Below are positions 7,093-12,903 of a DNA stretch of 12,903 nt, piece by piece. The translations under genes were made by a program, and so were the position numbers. Under the pieces are notes generated by a model, which was not told where the DNA came from, did not search any database, and saw only the letters and a program-made list of their open reading frames with translations. Each line of letters opens with the position of its first letter. Position 1 is the stretch's first letter. The stretch comes from Firmicutes bacterium UBA1702 (GTDB lineage: Bacteria; Bacillota; Clostridia; Peptostreptococcales; Anaerovoracaceae), in the NCBI GenBank assembly GCA_002320005.1, contig DCJK01000018.1:1-12903 (forward strand), given 5' to 3'.

Positions 7093-7905
7093 CTAATTTA
7101 TGCCTCTTACCTCCAGATCTATTTCGGTTACATTGAAGGCGGTCATCTTTTCGATAGCTTCCTCCACGTTTTTCTGGAACTCTATAGCCGACTGCCACAC
7201 AGGGAAACCCGCCCTCACCTTAATGGAAATCTTCAGACGGTATGCATCCGCCTTAGGCGTCTGTACTATGTGGATAACTCTGCCTATGGCAGGACTCTCA
7301 TGAGCAAGACAGGTTATTATATCATCTATGACCTTATCTGCAACAAAGTATTCTCCAAGATAGCTGTAGGTAGGTCTTACAACAGTTCTTTCAGCTGCCG
7401 CTCCCTGGTCTTTCCCTCTGAAAAATCTCAGAGGATCCATAAAATACCCTGCAAAAGTTCTCTTAAGCTGCAGCGCCGGCGCCGGTATTACATGCTTGCC
7501 GTACTGATCGCGCTGCTGACGTGCCGTCTGCCGCTCCTCCTCGGTGGTTATCTCTTCGATGTGGATTCTTCTTAAGCTGTCACTTTCCAGGGGAGGGAGA
7601 CCCAGCCTGCTTATTATTTTATCGGTCATCCCGTCGCTGGTGCCCAGTACAAGAATGCTCTCCGGATTTTCTTCCTCTATGGCTTTCCTTACCTGGCTGC
7701 ACATTTCCTCATTAAGAAACAGCGCTGTTTTTACGGCTCCGATTTTTGTACTCTCCCGTTTGGCTGAAACACCGGCTGCCACATGGTTTTTATATATAAA
7801 AAGCCCATCATCGATTATTGCTTCGACTCCCAGTTTTTTACACAGATTCATGGCGTGAAAGCTTTTTCCGGTGCCGCTTTTGCCCACCAGCGTATAAACA
7901 TCCAT
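7093..7905 (-). CDS. P-loop NTPase fused to Asp23/Gls24-like domain
   Basis: A 270-residue protein of unknown function. The N-terminus has a clear Walker A, GKSGTGKS, at 8-15, followed by IDDGLFI at 31-37 and the hydrophobic strand ILVLGTSD at 84-91, which may serve as Walker B. Residues about 175-268 resemble the Asp23/Gls24 (DUF322) domain: a YFVADKVIDDII helix, alternating strands LKISIKVRAGFPV, the helix FQKNVEEAIEKMTAFNV, and a final strand ending EVRGIN. Asp23 proteins are usually small, stand-alone envelope-stress or membrane-associated proteins, so an NTPase partner in the same chain is notable. No membrane segment is seen. AAAGGAGG lies 11 bases before the ATG. It is first in an operon with the 8-oxoguanine glycosylase and diverges from ferredoxin. 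I do not know its function; the domain calls are inference from sequence pattern. Confidence 0.8.
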   Translation of the reverse strand: MDVYTLVGKSGTGKSFHAMNLCKKLGVEAIIDDGLFIYKNHVAAGVSAKRESTKIGAVKTALFLNEEMCSQVRKAIEEENPESILVLGTSDGMTDKIISRLGLPPLESDSLRRIHIEEITTEEERQTARQQRDQYGKHVIPAPALQLKRTFAGYFMDPLRFFRGKDQGAAAERTVVRPTYSYLGEYFVADKVIDDIITCLAHESPAIGRVIHIVQTPKADAYRLKISIKVRAGFPVWQSAIEFQKNVEEAIEKMTAFNVTEIDLEVRGIN

Positions 7906-7948
7906 TTTCCCCGGTGCCTCCTTTACAGGTTTTGGTTTTATTTTTCAC

Positions 7949-7977
7949 TTTACTATTATAACGCATTCTGTTATAAT
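7949..7977 (+). promoter_or_regulatory. Promoter of ferredoxin
   Basis: TTTACT (7949-7954) and a perfect TATAAT (7972-7977) are 17 bases apart, with the start expected near 7984. The -10 is one arm of a dyad shared with the divergent promoter. A second TATAAT at 7980-7985 lacks a good -35. Confidence 0.65.
7955..7977. promoter_or_regulatory. Dyad containing both divergent -10 elements
   Basis: ATTATAAC, seven bases, then GTTATAAT: a perfect 8-bp inverted repeat. The left arm holds the -10 of the minus-strand promoter and the right arm the -10 of the plus-strand promoter. A dimeric regulator could act on both genes at once, or the symmetry may simply reflect two TATAAT boxes with GTTATAAT context. 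The regulator is unknown. Confidence 0.5.
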
Positions 7978-7983
7978 TGTATA
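7955..7983 (-). promoter_or_regulatory. Promoter of the P-loop/Asp23-glycosylase operon
   Basis: On the minus strand TATACA (7978-7983) and a perfect TATAAT (7955-7960) are 17 bases apart, with the start near 7948 and a leader of about 43 bases. It overlaps the ferredoxin promoter face to face, so the two polymerases would compete. Confidence 0.6.
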
Positions 7984-7984
7984 A

Positions 7985-8002
7985 TAAAAGATATATCTTT
8001 TA
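7985..8002. repeat. 18-bp palindrome at the ferredoxin mRNA 5' end
   Basis: TAAAAGATATATCTTTTA is a perfect 18-bp palindrome. It begins at the predicted transcription start of ferredoxin and ends two bases before the AGGAGG region. It could be an operator or a 5' RNA hairpin that protects an abundant message. Confidence 0.6.
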
Positions 8003-8019
8003 ATAGGAGGAATTTTATC

Positions 8020-8190
8020 ATGGCTTACAAAATTACAGATGCCTGCATCGCTTGCGGAGCTTGCGCTGCAGAATGTCCTGTAGAAGCTATCAGCGAAGGT
8101 GATAACATTTATGTAATCGATGCTGATACTTGTATCGACTGCGGTTCATGTGCAGACGCTTGTCCTGTAGATGCACCTGTTGAAGGCTAA
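8020..8190 (+). CDS. 2[4Fe-4S] ferredoxin
   Basis: Small cytosolic electron carrier of low potential, used in anaerobes with pyruvate:ferredoxin oxidoreductase, hydrogenase and similar enzymes. The 56-residue protein has two CxxCxxCxxxCP motifs: cysteines at 9, 12, 15, 19 and at 38, 41, 44, 48, each set followed by proline. The length and the pseudo-twofold repeat are those of clostridial ferredoxins. A perfect AGGAGG, nine bases before the ATG, sets the start; the open frame upstream runs back through the promoter and is rejected. It is the only plus-strand gene and is monocistronic, with its own promoter and terminator. Confidence 0.97.
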   Translation: MAYKITDACIACGACAAECPVEAISEGDNIYVIDADTCIDCGSCADACPVDAPVEG

Positions 8191-8230
8191 TTACATAGTT
8201 GTAGCCCTTAGACTAGTCAAAATCAAGGAT

Positions 8231-8266
8231 AAAAAAAGCCCGGAAGTACACACTTCCGGGTTTTTT
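8231..8266. terminator. Bidirectional terminator between ferredoxin and rex
   Basis: CCCGGAAGT (8239-8247) pairs with ACTTCCGGG (8252-8260) around a 4-base loop. Seven A precede and six T follow, so both strands have a good U-tract. It serves ferredoxin on the plus strand and rex on the minus strand, which converge here. Confidence 0.93.
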
Positions 8267-8282
8267 ACTTGATGTCTTAATA

Positions 8283-8912
8283 TTACTGTTCACCCTGCAT
8301 ATAATAGACAAGGGCATGAAGACTGTCGCTCATGTGTACGTTTTCTACAGCGATGCCTTCAGGCAGATCCAAATCTACGGCAGTAAGATTCCATATACCC
8401 TTTATACCTGCATCAACCACCGTGTCAGCCACAATCTGCGCTTTAGCCGTAGGCACGGTAATAACGGCTATATCCACCTTTTCGTTTCTGACAAAATCTC
8501 TCAGGGAACCGCAGGTCATAATCTGAGCATCTTTAAATTCCACATCCTGTATTATCTGCTTGACATCGAAAATGCCGACAATGTGGAAATTAGGTTCATT
8601 ATTGGATATATAGCTGGCAATGGCCTGACCCAGTCTTCCGTATCCGACTATAGCCATCTTATATTCCCTGTCCAGGCCCAGAATGCTACCTATTTCGTCG
8701 TGCAGATTACTTACGCTGTATCCGTATCCCTGCTGGCCGAAACCTCCGAAATTATTCAGATCCTGGCGAATCTGTGATGCTGTATATCCTATCTGCTTGC
8801 TGAGATCCTTGGACGAAATCTTTTCGATTCCTTTTTTCTGAAGCTCCTTCAGGTATCTTCTGTACCGTGGCAGCCTTCTTATTACTGCTTTTGAAATTTG
8901 TCTGTCCTTCAT
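8283..8912 (-). CDS. rex: Redox-sensing transcriptional repressor Rex
   Basis: DNA-binding repressor that senses the NADH/NAD ratio and controls fermentation and energy genes. The 209-residue length is normal. The winged helix occupies about 1-65 and includes the recognition stretch YTASQIRQDLNNFG, then GQQGYGY. The Rossmann NAD(H) domain has AIVGYGRLGQAIASY with GYGRLG at 90-95, and the C-terminal swapping helix follows. GGGGGC lies five bases before the ATG. The gene follows acpP by 76 bases and converges on ferredoxin. No clear promoter of its own was found, so it may rely partly on read-through from acpP. I found no full Rex operator (TTGTTAA-N4-TTAACAA type) in the window. Confidence 0.95.
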   Translation of the reverse strand: MKDRQISKAVIRRLPRYRRYLKELQKKGIEKISSKDLSKQIGYTASQIRQDLNNFGGFGQQGYGYSVSNLHDEIGSILGLDREYKMAIVGYGRLGQAIASYISNNEPNFHIVGIFDVKQIIQDVEFKDAQIMTCGSLRDFVRNEKVDIAVITVPTAKAQIVADTVVDAGIKGIWNLTAVDLDLPEGIAVENVHMSDSLHALVYYMQGEQ

Positions 8913-8944
8913 TGCCGCCCCCTGCTTTCTTTAATATATTGAAA

Positions 8945-8968
8945 ACCCGCGTTTTATCTGGCGCGGGT
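8945..8968 (-). terminator. Hairpin after acpP, weak terminator
   Basis: ACCCGCG and CGCGGGT form a perfect 7-bp GC-rich stem around 10 bases; on the minus strand TTTTC follows. The U-tract is short, so termination is likely incomplete and some transcripts may enter rex. Confidence 0.6.
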
Positions 8969-8988
8969 CACAATTCCGTTTGAGTAAA

Positions 8989-9216
8989 TTATTTTGCCTC
9001 TTCAACATACTTTACCAGATCTTTGACTGTCTGGAATTTTTCTGCCTCTTCATCAGGAATTTCAATTGCGAATTCATCTTCAATAGCCATGATGATTTCA
9101 ACTGCATCAAGTGAATCTGCCGACAAGTCTTTCATCATGTTTGTGTCCATTGTAACTTCGGACTCGTCCACCTGCAGCTGTTCTATGATTATTTCTTTAA
9201 TTTTATCAAAAATCAT
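8989..9216 (-). CDS. acpP: Acyl carrier protein
   Basis: Carries growing acyl chains on a 4'-phosphopantetheine arm in fatty acid and phospholipid synthesis. The 75-residue acidic protein has the canonical LSADSLDAVE motif with the modified serine at 35, flanked by the four-helix ACP pattern. GGAGG lies eight bases before the ATG. It has its own strong promoter with inverted half-sites. No other fatty acid genes (fabH, fabD, fabG, fabF) are beside it in this window. Confidence 0.96.
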   Translation of the reverse strand: MIFDKIKEIIIEQLQVDESEVTMDTNMMKDLSADSLDAVEIIMAIEDEFAIEIPDEEAEKFQTVKDLVKYVEEAK

Positions 9217-9254
9217 TTTTAAGCCTCCATTCTCGCTTATATAAACTATGGTTA

Positions 9255-9283
9255 ATTATAATGACTTTTTTATGTCATTGCAA
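9255..9283 (-). promoter_or_regulatory. acpP promoter with embedded inverted repeat
   Basis: On the minus strand TTGCAA (9278-9283) and TATAAT (9255-9260) are 17 bases apart. The spacer is almost filled by an inverted repeat, AATGAC (9260-9265) and GTCATT (9274-9279). A protein bound here would block polymerase, so this is a candidate operator. It does not match operator consensus sequences I know for FapR or FabT. Confidence 0.7.
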
Positions 9284-9315
9284 GAAAAAATTTTGACATC
9301 TTTGTGAATATTTCT

Positions 9316-11259
9316 TCAAAAAGCGTCATCAAGTTCAATCCATTCTTCCATTGCATTATCATGCTTTTCTCTAAGTTCTCCGATTTGCTCGCCCAGCCGG
9401 GCCAAGACCTGGTAGTCACTGCTGCTCTCAGGACTGGACATCTGCTTTTCCAGATGGGAAATTTCTTCTTCAATGCGGCTCATTTCATTTTCCAGAGCTT
9501 CTCTGCGGCGCATTATTCTTCTCTGCTCTGCCTCTGCCTGCTTGTTGATGCGGCGTCTTTCTTCAGATGAAAGTTCCTTCTGAGGCTCTGCTGCAGTGTT
9601 TCTCTTTCCGGATATCTCTTCAAGATATTTTTTGCCGGATTCTATCGATGTCTTCTTTTCAGCATAATAATCGTATTTTCCCAGATATTCCGTTATCCCC
9701 TCGGGAGTCAGTTCTAGAATCCTGTCGGGAATCTTCTGAAGGAAATATCTGTCATGGGAAATTATCACCGCCGTACCCGGAAAATCTGCCAGGGCGTCTT
9801 CAAAGACCTCTTTAGATTCGATATCCATATGGTTGGTAGGTTCGTCCAGAAGCAAGGTATTAGCTCCCCCAAGCATGAGTTTCAGAAGGGAAAGGCGAGC
9901 TTTTTCGCCTCCCGAAAGATCCCCTACCTTGAGGAAAACATCGCCTCCTCTGAAGAGGAATCTGCCCAGCAGCGAGCGCATCTGTGTGTCGGTATATAGC
10001 CTGTAGGTTTCTTTCATTTCCTCAAGAACCGTATTGGAAGGGTTAAGCAGCATCTGGCCCTGATCATAGTAACCGAAAGTCACGTTATGGCCTATTTTTA
10101 CTCTTCCCTTGTCTGGGTTCAGCTCCTGCATGAGTATCTTCAGAAGCGTGGTTTTTCCTATGCCGTTCTGACCTACAATGCATATCTTCTCTCCGCGCTT
10201 TATATCAATATCCACATTGTCAAAGAGGGTTCTGCGGTTTATACCGGTCCCGAAGCTTTTAGAGAGGTTTTCCGTAAAAAGCACGTCGCTTCCGGACTGA
10301 AAATCCTGCTTAAAGCTGATTTTCATGCGGCCTTCTCCACCTTCCGGTTTTTCAAGCCTGTCCACCATTTCCAGTCTCTTTTCTCTGGACTGGGCGCGCT
10401 TGGCAAGATGCTCTGTTCCCCGCTCTTTCATGCGGCGTATCATGTCTTCCTGACGAGCTATCTCTCTCTGCTGATTCTCATATGCCCGGAGTTGTGCTTC
10501 TCTCAGCTGTCTCTTTTTTTCCGCAAAGGCAGTATAGTTGCCTTCATATGATGTAAGGCGGTGGTTCTCTATTTCAAATACTCGGTTGACACTTCTGTCC
10601 AGAAAATATCTGTCGTGAGACACTATCATCACTGTCCCTTTATATGAAGAAAGATATTGTTCCAGCCATTTCAACATGCCGATATCCAGGTGGTTGGTAG
10701 GTTCGTCCAGTATCAGAAGATCCGGCTTTGAAAGAAGCAGAGCAGCAAGTGCAAGTCTGGTTCTTTCACCGCCTGAAAGAGTTTTGATTTTTTTGTCGTA
10801 AAATTCCGGTCCGAAGGCCATAGAATTGAGTATTCCTGTCATTTCGGAACGGTAGGTATATCCTCCACGGTTTTCATACTGCTGCTGCAGGTTGTCAAGC
10901 CTGTGCAGTATGCTCAGGTCCTGCGGGTGTGCTGCTGCCATATCGGCAGTTGTGTTTATCTGTGTCTCCAGTTCTTTAAGAGGCTCAAATATCTTATTTA
11001 TTTCTTCTATAAGCGTATTTTCACCCTGAAAATCATCTCTCTGCTTCAGGTACCCGACCCTCAGGTCAGAAGGCATATATATCCTTCCTTCGTCGGAAGC
11101 AATTTCTCCTGTTATGAGATTCAGCAAGGTGGTCTTACCTGCACCGTTTCTTCCCACGATACCTATTCTGTCCCCGCTGTTCACATGAAAGTCAGCGCCT
11201 GTTATGATGGTATCTGTTCCGTATACCTTTGTAAGATTGCTAGCAGATAAAACTATCAT
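9316..11259 (-). CDS. ABC-F family ATPase
   Basis: Soluble tandem ATPase of the ABC-F family; members act on the ribosome in translation or antibiotic protection, not in transport. The 647-residue protein has two nucleotide-binding domains. The first has Walker A GRNGAGKTT at 36-44, signature LSGGE at 161-165, LDEPTNHLD at 184-192 and SHDR at 214-217. The second has GQNGIGKTT at 363-371, LSGGE at 448-452, LDEPTNHMD at 471-479 and SHDR at 501-504. A charged linker at about 240-310 separates them, and a highly charged coiled-coil tail occupies about 560-645. No membrane segments are present. Size and tail fit the YdiF/Uup-like housekeeping branch better than resistance proteins. An AGGAGA site overlaps the tsaD stop, nine bases before this gene, so the two are coupled. 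No intrinsic terminator follows before the acpP promoter. Confidence 0.93.
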   Translation of the reverse strand: MIVLSASNLTKVYGTDTIITGADFHVNSGDRIGIVGRNGAGKTTLLNLITGEIASDEGRIYMPSDLRVGYLKQRDDFQGENTLIEEINKIFEPLKELETQINTTADMAAAHPQDLSILHRLDNLQQQYENRGGYTYRSEMTGILNSMAFGPEFYDKKIKTLSGGERTRLALAALLLSKPDLLILDEPTNHLDIGMLKWLEQYLSSYKGTVMIVSHDRYFLDRSVNRVFEIENHRLTSYEGNYTAFAEKKRQLREAQLRAYENQQREIARQEDMIRRMKERGTEHLAKRAQSREKRLEMVDRLEKPEGGEGRMKISFKQDFQSGSDVLFTENLSKSFGTGINRRTLFDNVDIDIKRGEKICIVGQNGIGKTTLLKILMQELNPDKGRVKIGHNVTFGYYDQGQMLLNPSNTVLEEMKETYRLYTDTQMRSLLGRFLFRGGDVFLKVGDLSGGEKARLSLLKLMLGGANTLLLDEPTNHMDIESKEVFEDALADFPGTAVIISHDRYFLQKIPDRILELTPEGITEYLGKYDYYAEKKTSIESGKKYLEEISGKRNTAAEPQKELSSEERRRINKQAEAEQRRIMRRREALENEMSRIEEEISHLEKQMSSPESSSDYQVLARLGEQIGELREKHDNAMEEWIELDDAF

Positions 11260-11268
11260 TTATTTCTC

Positions 11269-12285
11269 CTAAAGGGGCAGGCTCGCATAGGCGTCTATAT
11301 CAAGTCCGTCTCTTTCTCCCGCCATGTATCTGTAATATGCCGCACATCCTATCATTGCCGCATTGTCGGTACAAAGAACAGGTTCCGGCACGTAAAGCTC
11401 TATGTTTTCTTTTCTGCAGGCTTTTTCCAGCTCTGCTCTCAGTTTGGAATTTGCCGCCACACCTCCTGCCAGTGCCAGCTTTCCGTAATCCATTTTTCTT
11501 GCTGCTGCCATGGATTTTTCAACTATCACATCTATGACGGCCTGCTGGAATCCGGCCGCCACATCTGCCCGGTTGATTTCTCTGCCCGACTGTTTTGCCG
11601 AGTTGATGTAATTGAGCACAGCAGTTTTCAGGCCGCTGAAACTGAAGTCATAGCTGTCTTTTTCCAACATTATGCGTTTAAAATGTATTGCCTGCGGATC
11701 TCCTTCTCTGGCTATTTTATCAATTTTCGGACCTCCCGGGTATCCCAGTCCCAGAACTCTTGCCACTTTGTCATAAGCTTCTCCCACTGCGTCATCTCTG
11801 GTGCTTCCTATTACCTTGCAACATGTATAGCTTTGCATGTCTGCTATATTTGTATGCCCGCCGCTGGTTACAAGCGCCGTAAAAGGCGGCTGCAACCGGG
11901 GAAACTGTATAAAGTTGGCGGAAATGTGTCCCATTATGTGATGCACGCCGATAAGGGGAATATCAGCTGCATAGGCCACTGCCTTGGCTGTGGCTATTCC
12001 TATCAGCAGAGCTCCCACAAGACCCGGTCCGTGAGTTACACCGATAAGGTCTATCTCCTTAAGGGTAACTCCTGCTTCGCGTAGGGCTCTGTCCATGACC
12101 TCATTTATGTTTTCAAGATGATGTCTTGCCGCAATCTCCGGAACCACTCCGCCGTAGTTTTTAAATATATCTATCTGTGAGGATATGACATTAGATAAAA
12201 CCTGCCGCCCGTCGGCTAACACGGCTACCGCAGTCTCGTCACAGCTTGATTCAAATGCCATAGTTAAAAACTTTCCGTCTTTCAT
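11269..12285 (-). CDS. tsaD: tRNA N6-adenosine threonylcarbamoyltransferase TsaD
   Basis: Catalytic subunit that transfers the threonylcarbamoyl group to A37 of ANN-reading tRNAs to make t6A. The 338-residue length is typical. Visible motifs are ESSCDETAVA at 12-21, the metal-binding HIMGH at 116-120 (HxxxH), SGGHTN at 141-146, GGVAANS at 274-280 and a C-terminal metal-ligand Asp at 307 in CTDNAAM. The TAG stop of rimI and the ATG of tsaD are separated by one base, and the GGAGAGGA ribosome site lies inside rimI, so translation is coupled. TsaD needs TsaB and TsaE in bacteria; neither is in this window. Confidence 0.97.
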   Translation of the reverse strand: MKDGKFLTMAFESSCDETAVAVLADGRQVLSNVISSQIDIFKNYGGVVPEIAARHHLENINEVMDRALREAGVTLKEIDLIGVTHGPGLVGALLIGIATAKAVAYAADIPLIGVHHIMGHISANFIQFPRLQPPFTALVTSGGHTNIADMQSYTCCKVIGSTRDDAVGEAYDKVARVLGLGYPGGPKIDKIAREGDPQAIHFKRIMLEKDSYDFSFSGLKTAVLNYINSAKQSGREINRADVAAGFQQAVIDVIVEKSMAAARKMDYGKLALAGGVAANSKLRAELEKACRKENIELYVPEPVLCTDNAAMIGCAAYYRYMAGERDGLDIDAYASLPL

Positions 12286-12286
12286 T

Positions 12287-12730
12287 CTATCCTCTCCACA
12301 TTATCAATGCATTTTCACCATTATCTTCGTAATATCCCGGTCTTACGCCTTCAACGCTGAAACCAAGTCCTTCATAAAGGCTTATCGCCGGCTGGTTTGA
12401 CTCACGCACCTCTAAAGTATATCTTTCTATCCCCGCCTGGGCAGTAACCTCAATTAAAGTTTCCAGCATAGCTCTGCCGATATGTTTTCTTCTGAACTCA
12501 GGGGCCACGGCCACATTGGTGATGTGACCCTCGTCCAGTATTTTCCATACGCCCACATAACCGCAAACCTGCCCCTCTATCTCAGCAATAACGTAAAAAG
12601 CCAGCCCGTTCTCCACCACATCTTTGTAAAGAGATTCATAACTCCAAGGGATGGAGAAGCATTGCTTTTCAATTTTTTCTATGGCAGAGACGTCCTTTTC
12701 CTCAGCCTTTCTGATGATTAAGTCTGACAT
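12287..12730 (-). CDS. rimI: Ribosomal protein S18-alanine N-acetyltransferase RimI
   Basis: GNAT acetyltransferase, expected to acetylate the N-terminal alanine of ribosomal protein S18. The 147-residue product begins MSDLIIRKAEEKDV. The acetyl-CoA motif A, VAPEFRRKHIGRAML, lies at about 75-89, followed by the RimI-typical LEVRESNQPAISLYEGLGF at 106-124. The frame is open for 50 codons further upstream, but that stretch is an inverted-repeat-rich sequence with no conserved content, so the ATG at 12730 with a weak GGGA site five bases ahead is chosen. It is followed at once by tsaD, a pairing very common in Firmicutes. Confidence 0.92.
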   Translation of the reverse strand: MSDLIIRKAEEKDVSAIEKIEKQCFSIPWSYESLYKDVVENGLAFYVIAEIEGQVCGYVGVWKILDEGHITNVAVAPEFRRKHIGRAMLETLIEVTAQAGIERYTLEVRESNQPAISLYEGLGFSVEGVRPGYYEDNGENALIMWRG

Positions 12731-12903
12731 TTTTCCCTTTTCTTTCTGAAACTGACCATAGAGTAACCCTGTGAATGCGGGCAGCCTTTGACTGAGCCCG
12801 GGCGCTTCACAGCCACAGGGAGCTTTGGATTTGACCGTAAAATTGCACTGTCCGAGCACACCTGCAACAAAGAGGTGCAAGTTTGTGCAATTTTACTCAA
12901 AGC
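12731..12903. repeat. Inverted-repeat-rich patch upstream of rimI
   Basis: Two nested hairpins fill this stretch. GTAAAATTGCAC (12837-12848) and GTGCAATTTTAC (12885-12896) form a perfect 12-bp inverted repeat around 36 bases. CCCTGTG (12767-12773) pairs with CACAGGG (12814-12820); within it TGTGAA pairs with TTCACA and CGGGC (12778-12782) with GCCCG (12796-12800). One minus-strand frame is open from the window edge to a TAA at 12718-12720, overlapping rimI by 13 bases, but its residues do not look like TsaB. It may be a repeat element of REP or MITE type, or a structured leader RNA. No promoter was recognised. Confidence 0.55.

Noticed and set aside
7085..7198. Longer glycosylase reading starting inside the upstream gene
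   Set aside because: It overlaps the Asp23 domain coding region in another frame; an AGGAGA site precedes the ATG at 7084.
7783..8019. N-terminal extension of ferredoxin
   Set aside because: The extension crosses the promoter and palindrome; the AGGAGG site and the standard 56-residue family length support the ATG at 8020.
8968..8977. Rex operator upstream of rex
   Set aside because: Only a single TTGTGA-like half-site (minus strand) is present; the inverted second half is missing.
9316..11259. Antibiotic resistance ABC-F protein
   Set aside because: Size, charged C-terminal coiled coil and the rimI-tsaD operon context fit a housekeeping YdiF/Uup-like member; no resistance-specific feature is visible.
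12718..12903. 3' end of tsaB overlapping rimI
   Set aside because: The frame is open and overlaps rimI by 13 bases, as a tsaB would, but the residues lack the expected TsaB C-terminal pattern and the DNA is dominated by inverted repeats.

Overview
The window reads as a stretch of chromosome from an anaerobic, low-to-moderate GC Clostridia-type Firmicute. The evidence is a CIRCE-controlled groESL operon, a Rex redox repressor, an 8-cysteine clostridial ferredoxin, sigma-A promoters, strong AGGAGG-type ribosome binding sites, and an Asp23/Gls24-domain protein. A family within the Peptostreptococcales (for example Anaerovoracaceae-like gut or oral anaerobes) is a guess from gene content, not something the sequence proves. 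Nearly everything is on the minus strand; the ferredoxin is the only plus-strand gene.

Layout, left to right. (1) 1-223: no full gene; a 13-bp hairpin, a smaller hairpin, and an unusual 43-codon open extension in frame after the guaA stop. (2) 224-2739: a guanine-nucleotide operon, guaB then guaA on the minus strand. The IMP dehydrogenase is of the rare Tritrichomonas foetus type, and the GMP synthase lacks the glutamine amidotransferase half. Promoter and leader hairpin lie at 2785-2856. (3) 2894-4075: membrane-anchored polysaccharide deacetylase with two Ig-like repeats and its own probable promoter. (4) 4129-6195: groES-groEL with promoter, CIRCE operator and a strong terminator. (5) 6236-7905: a P-loop NTPase/Asp23-domain fusion followed by an OGG1-type 8-oxoguanine glycosylase. 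(6) 7906-8266: a compact divergent promoter region with nested dyads, then ferredoxin and a bidirectional terminator. (7) 8283-9283: rex, acpP and the acpP promoter with inverted half-sites. (8) 9316-12730: rimI-tsaD-abcF, a tight translation-related operon. (9) 12731-12903: an inverted-repeat-rich patch where tsaB would be expected in many Firmicutes.

How the genes relate: guaB and guaA carry out IMP to XMP to GMP, with the amidotransferase presumably encoded elsewhere. groESL is under HrcA/CIRCE heat-shock control. rimI, tsaD and the ABC-F ATPase act in ribosomal protein acetylation, tRNA t6A synthesis and ribosome-associated functions. Rex, ferredoxin and 8-oxoguanine repair fit redox handling in an anaerobe, though I see no shared operator linking them.

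Most of the window is ordinary housekeeping. The points most worth a second look are the T. foetus-like IMPDH beside a split GMP synthase, the P-loop/Asp23 fusion, the region after the guaA 3' end (a recognised integration hotspot), the symmetric divergent promoter of the ferredoxin, and the palindromic patch at the right edge.
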